6,927 nt of DNA from positions 1 through 6,927 of the forward strand of contig JAFQOB010000061.1 in assembly GCA_017395725.1 (NCBI GenBank), read 5' to 3'. The notes below the pieces were generated by a model. It searched no databases. It worked only from the letters and a program-made list of their open reading frames with translations, and was not told where the DNA came from. The DNA comes from Clostridia bacterium. Lineage in GTDB: Bacteria > Bacillota_A > Clostridia > Oscillospirales > CAG-272. Position 1 is the stretch's first letter. Every line of letters starts with the position of its first letter. Below, piece by piece: positions 1 through 6,070 of the stretch. The position numbers and the translations under genes were made by a program.

Positions 1-33
1 CGGAAAGAAAAGGGAAAAAGAGTAAAAAACCGC

Positions 34-55
34 AAGAAAAGTGTAAGAAAAGTGG
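34..55. repeat. Tandem 11-bp direct repeat in phased A-tracts upstream of the promoter
   Basis: Two adjacent 11-bp units, AAGAAAAGTGT (34-44) and AAGAAAAGTGG (45-55), differ only in the last base. A third related copy (AACCGC, A-run, GTG) lies at 71-87 and resembles 28-43. Further A-runs occur at 8-11, 15-19 and 24-29, so runs from 24 to 51 recur about every 11-12 bp, near one helical turn. That pattern is typical of intrinsically curved DNA or an UP-element-like region just ahead of a -35 box. The repeat is seen directly; the role in promoter strength is inference. Simple purine-rich composition could also produce it by chance. Confidence 0.5.
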
Positions 56-64
56 CGTTGCCAC
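52..64. promoter_or_regulatory. Inverted repeat abutting the -35 box
   Basis: GTGGC (52-56) and GCCAC (60-64) form a perfect 5-bp inverted repeat around GTT. Beyond one mismatched pair, AAA (48-50) and TTT (66-68) could extend it. It ends one base before the -35 hexamer, so it could be a repressor or activator site for the gdpP promoter. On the minus strand the stem is followed by TTTTCTT and would resemble a weak terminator, but no minus-strand gene feeds into it. On the plus strand the U-tract is poor, so it is a doubtful terminator for an upstream gene. The function is unknown. Confidence 0.35.
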
Positions 65-65
65 C

Positions 66-94
66 TTTACAACCGCAAAAAAAAGTGGTATAAT
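66..94 (+). promoter_or_regulatory. Sigma-A type promoter of the gdpP operon
   Basis: A -35 hexamer TTTACA (66-71) and a perfect -10 hexamer TATAAT (89-94) are separated by exactly 17 bp, the optimal spacing for the housekeeping sigma factor. Transcription would start near 101-102, giving a leader of about 65 nt before the gdpP ATG. A-rich DNA upstream could strengthen it. It is the only good promoter I see in the window and may drive all six genes. The match is read directly; the start site is inferred. Confidence 0.8.
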
Positions 95-165
95 AATTCT
101 AATTATAGGCTTATGATGGGTGATTATATCCTAAAGCCGCAAAAAAATACAAGGAGAAGCTTTTT

Positions 166-2196
166 ATGTTGAATAAAATTAAAGACAAACTGCATAATAA
201 ATCGTTTATCAAGCATACTGTTTCAATATTTATAGCCGTATTGTTTATTTTGGGCTTTTCCGTTTCCGTTTATTACAATTCGCAAAATTCCGTAAGAAAG
301 GGTATATTTTACTCCGTCGCATACATCGTATTCCTGATATTCGTATCGGTAGGCTGGAACATTATTGAAAAAAGAATTGCCACTAAAAAAGGTATCGAAA
401 TTGAACCCTTGCTTGGCAATATGACCCTCGAAATTTTACCTAAGCTTTATATGCCGGTTATCATAAGTGATATGAACGGCAAAATTATTTGGTTTAACAA
501 AGCATTTGTGTCGGCATCAGGTTCAAAAAACAGCTTTTTCGGTAAGAATATCGACCAAATATGCGCAAATTCTTTAGACGATATTATTCACGCAGAGAAT
601 ACCGAAGAAGGCTTAGAAACAAGTGCCTTCAACCAGTTTTACAAAATAAAAGCATATCCCGTAAAAACGGCAAGTAAAGAATACTGCATTACCGTGTGGA
701 ATAATCAAAACGAGCTTAATAAGGCATACAAGACCTTAAAAGAAGAAAATACCATAGTTGCTTTCATTATGATTGACAACCTTGACGAGCTTTTACAGCA
801 TATTCAGGATAAGTACCGCGAAGTCTCAAATGACGTTGCCACAATTCTAAACGAATGGGCTGAATCGGTTAACGGTATTTTGAAAGAGTTCCAGAGAGAT
901 AAATATATTTTCCTCTTCAGCGAAAAATATATTGACCAGCTTATTTCCACAAAGTTTGCAATCCTTGATAAGATAAGAGACGTTAGAGTAGGAAGCGGCA
1001 GACTGCCCGTTACTATTTCAATAGGCATTGCCGCAACCAACGGAACCCTCGATGAAAAAGAAAGAGACGCTCAGGCGGCTCTCGATATGGCTCTTCAGCG
1101 AGGCGGCGACCAGGTTGTTATTAAAACTGCCGACGATATGGACTTCTACGGCGGAAGAACTCAGAGCGTTCAAAAGAGAACCAAGGTTCGTTCAAGAGTT
1201 ACGGCAAACGAGCTTATCGCTCTTATGGCGGAAAGCAGTAACGTGCTTATTATGGGACACATCAATCCCGACTACGACTGCTTCGGCGCCTGCGTCGGTA
1301 TGGCAAGAATGGCTATGTTCTGCGGTACTCCGGTAAATATAATCGTAGATACCGAAGACAAAAACATTTCAAAATGTTTCGATTTGCTCAAAGGTCTTGA
1401 AGAATACGGTCATATGTTTGTGGGTGCCCACGAAGCGCTCGACCTTATAAACCACGATACGTTGCTCTGTATTTGCGACGTAAACAACCCAAGACAGTTT
1501 GCGGCTCCCGAGGTTGCAGAAAACGTTGAAAGAACCGTTTACGTTGACCACCACAGAAAGACTGCCGAATTTAAGATAAAGCCCCTTATTGCATATATCG
1601 AACCCTCGGCTTCATCTGCCTGTGAGCTTGTTGCAGAATTTCTTGAACAGACTCTTTCGGCAGGTATGCTCCCCCACGAAGAAGCAAATCTGCTTCTTGC
1701 AGGTATTATGCTTGATACCAAGAATTTTGCAAAAAATACCGGTGTCAGAACCTTTAGTGCAGGCTTCTATCTGCAAAACGAGGGTGCAAACCAGAAGAAG
1801 ATACAAAACCTCTTCAAATCAGACCTTGAAGACCTTAAACGCGAGGCAAAATTCCAGACCAACGTTAAGATATATCGCGGCATGTTTGCCATAACAACAA
1901 ACACTCTCAAAGAAAGCGGTGTATCCGATGCTGCAGACAGAGTTGCCGCAGCAAAAGCAGCAGACAAGCTCCTTACCGTAGACGGTGTTGTTGCTTCATT
2001 TGCAATATGCAAGATAGAAAACACCGTACACATTTCGGCAAGGTCAAACGGCAGCGTTAACGTTCAGGTTATCGTTGAAAAGCTGGGCGGCGGCGGTCAT
2101 TTCGATATGGCAGCAACACAGCTGAAGGATATGTCGGTAAATCAAGCTCTCTCAATGCTGAAAGAGGCTATTGACGACTACGTTGAAAACACTTAA
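166..2196 (+). CDS. gdpP: GdpP-type cyclic-di-AMP phosphodiesterase (PAS, degenerate GGDEF, DHH/DHHA1)
   Basis: This membrane-anchored enzyme is expected to hydrolyse c-di-AMP to pApA, lowering a messenger that controls potassium and osmolyte transport and wall homeostasis. The 676 residues match the family length (about 660). Two membrane helices (about 17-37 and 46-64) are followed by a PAS domain (about 88-180, haem-binding in studied homologues) and a degenerate GGDEF domain (about 196-325) in which no GG(D/E)EF motif is visible, so cyclase activity is unlikely. The DHH domain follows, with HxNPDxD (H365, D369, D371), D438, DHH (461-463) and D517 as expected Mn ligands. A DHHA1 domain carries GGGGH at 641-645. 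All catalytic residues look intact. The start is supported by AAGGAG at 151-156, 9 nt before the ATG. It is the first gene of the operon, 34 nt before rplI, as in Bacillus. The related exopolyphosphatase/NrnA families lack this N-terminal architecture. Confidence 0.95.
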   Translation: MLNKIKDKLHNKSFIKHTVSIFIAVLFILGFSVSVYYNSQNSVRKGIFYSVAYIVFLIFVSVGWNIIEKRIATKKGIEIEPLLGNMTLEILPKLYMPVIISDMNGKIIWFNKAFVSASGSKNSFFGKNIDQICANSLDDIIHAENTEEGLETSAFNQFYKIKAYPVKTASKEYCITVWNNQNELNKAYKTLKEENTIVAFIMIDNLDELLQHIQDKYREVSNDVATILNEWAESVNGILKEFQRDKYIFLFSEKYIDQLISTKFAILDKIRDVRVGSGRLPVTISIGIAATNGTLDEKERDAQAALDMALQRGGDQVVIKTADDMDFYGGRTQSVQKRTKVRSRVTANELIALMAESSNVLIMGHINPDYDCFGACVGMARMAMFCGTPVNIIVDTEDKNISKCFDLLKGLEEYGHMFVGAHEALDLINHDTLLCICDVNNPRQFAAPEVAENVERTVYVDHHRKTAEFKIKPLIAYIEPSASSACELVAEFLEQTLSAGMLPHEEANLLLAGIMLDTKNFAKNTGVRTFSAGFYLQNEGANQKKIQNLFKSDLEDLKREAKFQTNVKIYRGMFAITTNTLKESGVSDAADRVAAAKAADKLLTVDGVVASFAICKIENTVHISARSNGSVNVQVIVEKLGGGGHFDMAATQLKDMSVNQALSMLKEAIDDYVENT

Positions 2197-2230
2197 AAAT
2201 ACACCTTAAAACAGAAAGGATAATATAGAA

Positions 2231-2680
2231 ATGAAAGTTATACTTACACAAGACGTAAAATCTCAGGGCAAAAAAGGACAGCTCATTAACGTTTCAGACG
2301 GTTACGCAAGAAACTTCCTCCTCCCCAAAGGCTTGGCTGTAGAAGCAGATGCAACCGCTATGAACGACCTTAAAAATAAAGAATCTTCAAGACTCCACAA
2401 AATTGAGCTTGAGAAACAGGCGGCTAACGATATTGCAAAGAAGCTTGAAACAATTACCGTTAAGCTTCAGGCAAAAGCAGGTGCTGACGGAAGACTTTAC
2501 GGCTCCGTTACAAGCCTTGATATTGCAAATGCCCTTGAAGAACAGCACAAGATTCAGGTTGACAAACGCAAAATTCAGCTTTCAGACCCCTTAAAAACAT
2601 TCGGTGTTCACACTGTATCGGTTAAACTCTACACAGAAATCACAGGCAAAATCAACGTTGTTATTTCGGACGTAAAGTAA
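2231..2680 (+). CDS. rplI: 50S ribosomal protein L9
   Basis: L9 binds 23S rRNA near the base of the L1 stalk on the large subunit and helps keep the reading frame. At 149 residues it has the canonical length. The N-terminal rRNA-binding domain (about 1-50) shows the L9 signature, with G13, G16, V21, G24-Y25, N28-F29-L30 and G34. A long charged connecting helix (about 41-75) leads to the C-terminal domain (about 80-149), which has the family motif GRLYGSVT at 87-94. An AAAGGA ribosome site at 2215-2220 lies 10 nt before the ATG. Only one of its 11 isoleucine codons is ATA (hand count), as expected for a highly expressed gene and unlike tilS downstream. The gene sits between gdpP and dnaB, the standard Firmicutes arrangement. 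Nothing is broken or unusual. Confidence 0.98.
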   Translation: MKVILTQDVKSQGKKGQLINVSDGYARNFLLPKGLAVEADATAMNDLKNKESSRLHKIELEKQAANDIAKKLETITVKLQAKAGADGRLYGSVTSLDIANALEEQHKIQVDKRKIQLSDPLKTFGVHTVSVKLYTEITGKINVVISDVK

Positions 2681-2681
2681 T

Positions 2682-4022
2682 ATGAGTAACAAGGATATTT
2701 TCGACAGAAAGCTGCCCTTTTCACTTGAAGCAGAACAGTCGGTTATAGGCTCAATACTTATTAACCCCGACTGCTTTGACGAAATAGCTCAGCTTGTTTC
2801 AAGCGAAGACTTTTATCTTCCCGAGCATGAGCAGATTTTCTATGCAATGAAGGGTATGTACGCTTCGAGCAAGACTGTAGACGTAGTTACCCTTGCCGAC
2901 GAGCTGGTTAAGGAAGGGGTATACCGCGACACCGATACGCTTAACAATTATATAAGAACTATAATCCAGACAGTTCCTTCGGCAGCTAACGTTGTTGACT
3001 ACGCTAAGATTGTTAAAGACAAGAGCGTTCTCCGTATGCTTATCGAGGCTTGTTCCGCAATAACAGAAAATGCTTATTCGGAGCATGACGAGGTTAAGCA
3101 TATCCTTGACTCTGCCGAACAGAAGATATTTGATATAGCTTCAGGAAACGAGACCAAGGGATTTGCCCACATCAGAGACGTATTGAAGCTTACTCTGGAT
3201 AACTTGAATATACTTGCAACCAACCCTGATGCTGCTCACGGTACGCCCACAGGCTTTTCCGACCTTGATAACACGTTGGTAGGTATGGGAAAAGGTGAAC
3301 TTATACTCGTCGGTGCCCGTCCCGGTATGGGTAAAACGAGTTTCGTACTTAACATAGCATCAAACGTTGCAAAACAAACCAAAAAGACTGTATGTATCTC
3401 CTCCCTCGAAATGTCAAACGAAGAGCTTGTTTCGAGAATGCTTTCGGGTGAAGGTATGGTAGACAGCTATAATATCCGTTCGGGTAAGCTTACCCCAGAT
3501 GATTGGAAAAACCTTGCCCACGCCGCATCTAGCCTTGCGGAATGTGATATACTTATCGATGACACCACCGGTATTACGGTTACAGGTATGAAGGCAAAGC
3601 TTCGCCGAGTTAAAAACCTCGGTCTCGTTGTTATTGACTATCTCCAGCTTATGCAAGGCGAACATCACAACGATAACCGTGTACAAGAAGTCGGTGAAAT
3701 TTCTCGTAATATGAAAATTCTTGCAAAAGAGCTTCGAGTTCCCGTAGTTTGCTGTGCTCAGCTTTCTCGTGGACCTGAAAGCAGAACCGATAAAAAGCCT
3801 ATGCTTTCCGACTTGCGTGACTCGGGTGCTATCGAACAGGACGCTGACGTTGTAATGTTCCTTTACAGAGACGAATATTACGACAGAGACAAGACCGAGC
3901 AAAGCTCGGCTAAGGTTATCGTCGCTAAAAACAGACACGGCGCCGTAAGAGACGTTGAAATGGGCTGGTTGCCGCAGTTTACCAAGTTTATTACGCTTGA
4001 TAAAACTCAAGACCCCGGCTGA
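2682..4022 (+). CDS. dnaB: Replicative DNA helicase DnaB (DnaC of Bacillus nomenclature)
   Basis: This is the hexameric 5'-3' helicase that unwinds DNA at the fork and recruits DnaG primase. The 446 residues fit the family (about 450-470). The N-terminal helical domain covers about 8-110, followed by a linker and the RecA-like motor (about 180-440). Visible motifs are Walker A GARPGMGKT (211-219), the SLEM motif with catalytic E243, Walker B LVVIDYLQLM (315-324), CAQLSRGPE (358-366), the DLRDSGAIEQDAD region (377-389) and the K416/R418 arginine-finger segment in VAKNRHG. No intein or insertion interrupts these motifs. The ATG lies one base after the rplI stop, and only a weak GGA (2668-2670) stands in for a Shine-Dalgarno, so translation is probably coupled to rplI. 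The long antisense reading frame inside it is a shadow. It is the main replicative copy rather than a phage helicase, judging by context. Confidence 0.98.
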   Translation: MSNKDIFDRKLPFSLEAEQSVIGSILINPDCFDEIAQLVSSEDFYLPEHEQIFYAMKGMYASSKTVDVVTLADELVKEGVYRDTDTLNNYIRTIIQTVPSAANVVDYAKIVKDKSVLRMLIEACSAITENAYSEHDEVKHILDSAEQKIFDIASGNETKGFAHIRDVLKLTLDNLNILATNPDAAHGTPTGFSDLDNTLVGMGKGELILVGARPGMGKTSFVLNIASNVAKQTKKTVCISSLEMSNEELVSRMLSGEGMVDSYNIRSGKLTPDDWKNLAHAASSLAECDILIDDTTGITVTGMKAKLRRVKNLGLVVIDYLQLMQGEHHNDNRVQEVGEISRNMKILAKELRVPVVCCAQLSRGPESRTDKKPMLSDLRDSGAIEQDADVVMFLYRDEYYDRDKTEQSSAKVIVAKNRHGAVRDVEMGWLPQFTKFITLDKTQDPG

Positions 4023-4036
4023 TTTATTCTAAAAAG

Positions 4037-4062
4037 CTCCGCTTAAAATGCGTACTACGGAG
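4037..4062 (+). promoter_or_regulatory. Possible weak stem covering the tilS ribosome binding site
   Basis: In the 48-nt dnaB-tilS gap, CTCCG (4037-4041) is complementary to CGGAG (4058-4062). The second element contains the tilS Shine-Dalgarno GGAG (4059-4062), 8 nt before the ATG. Pairing would make a 5-bp, GC-rich stem with a 16-nt loop that hides the ribosome site. The pairing does not extend on either side, so it is marginal and may be chance. It is not a terminator, since no U-tract follows. Confidence 0.25.
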
Positions 4063-4070
4063 AAAAGATT

Positions 4071-5450
4071 ATGTCGTTAAAAACCATAAAAGACAAGATT
4101 AAAAATGCCATAGACACTTTTTCTATGTTGGATAAGGGCGATACGGTACTGGTTGGCTTTTCCGGCGGTAAAGATTCTGTTGTATTGCTTCACGCGCTGA
4201 ATTCTTTGGCAGATGAATATAATATAACCGTTACTGCCCTACACGTTAACCACAACATTCGCGGCGAAGAAGCCAAACGCGACCAGCTGTTTTGCGAAAG
4301 CTTCTGCAAACAAAACAATATAAGCTTTTTATCTATCGACGTTGAGGCAATACGTTTTTCCGAAGAAAATGGTATCGGCCTCGAGGAAGGTGCACGAATT
4401 CTCAGATACAATGCGTTTTTCAACGCCTGTACGGAGAAAAATATTAAAAAGATTGCTACCGCCCACACCTCGTCGGATAATCTTGAAACCGTACTTTTTA
4501 ATCTTGCAAGAGGGTGTGCTTTGTCAGGCTTAAAGGGTATCCCCCCTGTAAGAGACAACATTATCAGACCTCTCATCTATTGCTCGACTGCAGATATACT
4601 TGAATACGCAAAATATTACAATTTAGATTTTGTTACAGACAGCACAAATGCCGATACCGATTACACAAGAAACCATATAAGGCACAACATTGTTCCCGAA
4701 TTGCGAAAGCTTAATCCGTCGGTTGAGGAAGCTGTTTCCGGTATGTGTAATTCGGTTCGCCTTGATTTAGACTATATTACAAGTAATATTGATAAAAACA
4801 AAACCTATTCGACGGAAGAATTTGCAAGCTTACCCCCCGCGCTTCTTTCACGCATACTTATGAATATGTATGAAGAGAGCACCGATAACGGAACTTTGGG
4901 CTCGGTACACCTGTCCAATATGACAGAGCTTGTTTACAGCTACAATAAAAGCGGTTGCCGCGAAATAAAAAAGCTGTCTCTTCCCGATAAGATTGATTTT
5001 ATTATAACACCCCAAAGTGTTTATTTTCAAAAATGCACTCAAGAAAAAAAACTAAATGAACACAGTTTAGTATTTGGATTAAATGAGTTTAAAGAAACCG
5101 GCAATGCATTGCTTGTTACGGGAAACAAAAATGATATTGATGATATAATATCAAAAAATATTTACAAAATATCAACACAGTGTGTAGTGAAAAAAAGCAT
5201 ACTTGACGATACAATAATTAGAGGACGTTATGACGGCGACGTTTTTCTCTTTTCAAATATGACAAAAAAAGTCAAAAAGATGCTTAATGAAGCAAAGATA
5301 CCGCTGTCACAAAGAGACGTACTGCCTTTTATTTGTGATACAAAGGGTATTATTTGGATTCCCGGCTTCCCTCTTCGAGACGATGCTAAACCTACGGACA
5401 AAGATTCACCTACTTTTATATATTATTTGACACGGGAGACAGAGTTATGA
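4071..5450 (+). CDS. tilS: tRNA(Ile)-lysidine synthetase
   Basis: TilS uses ATP and lysine to convert C34 of the CAU-anticodon tRNA-Ile to lysidine, so that the tRNA reads AUA as isoleucine; the enzyme is essential and cytosolic. The 459 residues match the long Bacillus-type form (about 470). The N-terminal PP-loop domain has SGGKDS (31-36), HVNHNIRG (58-65), GLEEGARILRY (103-113), the AHTSSDNLET stretch (131-140) and DSTNADTDYTRNHIRH (190-205). A poorly conserved middle precedes the C-terminal substrate-binding domain (about 382-438), recognised by KIPLSQRDVLPF (409-420) and IIWIPGF (427-433). The start is supported by GGAG at 4059-4062. It overlaps hpt by 4 nt (ATGA), so the two are probably translationally coupled. 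By hand count 17 of 40 isoleucine codons are ATA, the very codon its product makes readable. The stretch near 4980-5220 is more AT-rich than its surroundings. Confidence 0.97.
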   Translation: MSLKTIKDKIKNAIDTFSMLDKGDTVLVGFSGGKDSVVLLHALNSLADEYNITVTALHVNHNIRGEEAKRDQLFCESFCKQNNISFLSIDVEAIRFSEENGIGLEEGARILRYNAFFNACTEKNIKKIATAHTSSDNLETVLFNLARGCALSGLKGIPPVRDNIIRPLIYCSTADILEYAKYYNLDFVTDSTNADTDYTRNHIRHNIVPELRKLNPSVEEAVSGMCNSVRLDLDYITSNIDKNKTYSTEEFASLPPALLSRILMNMYEESTDNGTLGSVHLSNMTELVYSYNKSGCREIKKLSLPDKIDFIITPQSVYFQKCTQEKKLNEHSLVFGLNEFKETGNALLVTGNKNDIDDIISKNIYKISTQCVVKKSILDDTIIRGRYDGDVFLFSNMTKKVKKMLNEAKIPLSQRDVLPFICDTKGIIWIPGFPLRDDAKPTDKDSPTFIYYLTRETEL

Positions 5451-5998
5451 TTAATAAGGACGTTGAAACAATACTTGTCAGTGAAGAAGAAATACTTGAA
5501 ATAGTAAAAAGAATTTCGGCTCAGATTACCGAAGACTACAAGACTCGAAACTCAAAGCTTCTTTTGTTGGGGATTCTGAAAGGCTCAGTCGTTTTTATGG
5601 GCGACCTTATGAAGCATATTGACCTTCCGCTTGAAATAGATTTTATGAAGGTTTCATCTTACGGAAGAGGAACAACAACTTCCGGAAACGTCAATATTAT
5701 GCTTGACATTTACAGAAATGACCTTTCTGACGTTGATATACTTATTGTTGAAGATATTATTGACAGTGGCAGAACACTTTCTTACCTCTGCGAATATCTC
5801 ACATTAAAGGGTGCAAAAAGCGTAAAAACCGTTACGCTTCTCGATAAACCCAGCAGACGCGAGGTTAATTTTGTACCCGATTATACGGGAAAAGAAATTC
5901 CCGACGAATTTGTTGTCGGCTACGGCCTTGACTATGACGAGAAATACAGAGCGCTTCCCTACGTTGGCATATTGAAGCGTGAAGTTTATTCCAAATAA
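5447..5998 (+). CDS. hpt: Hypoxanthine phosphoribosyltransferase
   Basis: This purine-salvage enzyme transfers phosphoribosyl from PRPP to hypoxanthine (and usually guanine) to give IMP or GMP in the cytosol. The 183 residues match the family (about 180). Visible landmarks are the LKGS pyrophosphate loop (44-47), the mobile loop around SYGRGTTTSG (71-80), the PRPP-binding motif VEDIIDSGRTL (101-111) with acidic pair E102/D103, LLDKPSRR (131-138) with the base-contacting lysine K134, and the C-terminal DEFVVGYGLDYDEKYR stretch (153-168). The ATG sits in an ATGA overlap with the tilS stop, and GGGAG at 5434-5438 lies 8 nt upstream. The tilS-hpt-ftsH order matches Bacillus, where the gene is hprT. 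Studied homologues are inhibited by (p)ppGpp; whether this one is cannot be judged by eye. The neighbouring family xanthine phosphoribosyltransferase is less likely from these motifs. Confidence 0.96.
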   Translation: MINKDVETILVSEEEILEIVKRISAQITEDYKTRNSKLLLLGILKGSVVFMGDLMKHIDLPLEIDFMKVSSYGRGTTTSGNVNIMLDIYRNDLSDVDILIVEDIIDSGRTLSYLCEYLTLKGAKSVKTVTLLDKPSRREVNFVPDYTGKEIPDEFVVGYGLDYDEKYRALPYVGILKREVYSK

Positions 5999-6070
5999 TT
6001 TTATGCGAAATATTTTAATATACGGGCATAATATAAATATTAAAGAGTTAATTTATATCGGAGGAAAATA
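5999..6070 (+). other. AT-rich spacer between hpt and ftsH
   Basis: This 72-nt gap is the longest within the cluster and is very AT-rich. It holds a strong ribosome site, GGAGGA (6060-6065), 5 nt before the ftsH ATG. Two AATATT hexamers (6009-6014 and 6036-6041) and TATAAA/CATAAT-like strings near 6027-6037 are present, but no -35 hexamer sits at proper spacing. I therefore cannot call a separate ftsH promoter. There is no GC stem with a U-tract, so read-through from hpt is likely. In B. subtilis, ftsH expression is reported to respond to a TilS-HprT complex, so this spacer is the place to look for such a site. Confidence 0.5.

Noticed and set aside
1..93. Lysine/arginine-rich open frames at the left edge that could be the tail of an upstream gene; one frame stops at 23-25, another at 91-93
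   Set aside because: The purine-rich sequence opens several frames at once and none gives a recognisable protein end. A gene such as the yybS/DUF2232 neighbour is possible, but its end cannot be placed.
751..1140. GGDEF-like domain of GdpP as an active diguanylate cyclase
   Set aside because: No GG(D/E)EF motif is visible where the active site should be. The degenerate form is normal for GdpP proteins.
3414..4010. A 198-codon open frame on the minus strand inside dnaB
   Set aside because: It lies fully opposite the conserved helicase motor, shows no recognisable motif, and has no good ribosome site or promoter. It is best explained as the codon-bias shadow of dnaB.
4048..4080. A 10-codon ATG frame in the dnaB-tilS gap overlapping the tilS start
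   Set aside because: It has no ribosome site of its own and its length is within chance expectation.
5044..5051. A run of eight A's in tilS, and a run of seven at 5264-5270, as possible programmed frameshift sites
   Set aside because: At the first run a -1 shift meets a stop within three codons. The C-terminal TilS domain is encoded in the zero frame and is intact, so no frameshift is needed.
6001..6060. A promoter or terminator hairpin in the hpt-ftsH spacer
   Set aside because: The -10-like strings have no matching -35 at 16-18 bp, and the inverted matches are only AT runs without a GC stem or U-tract.
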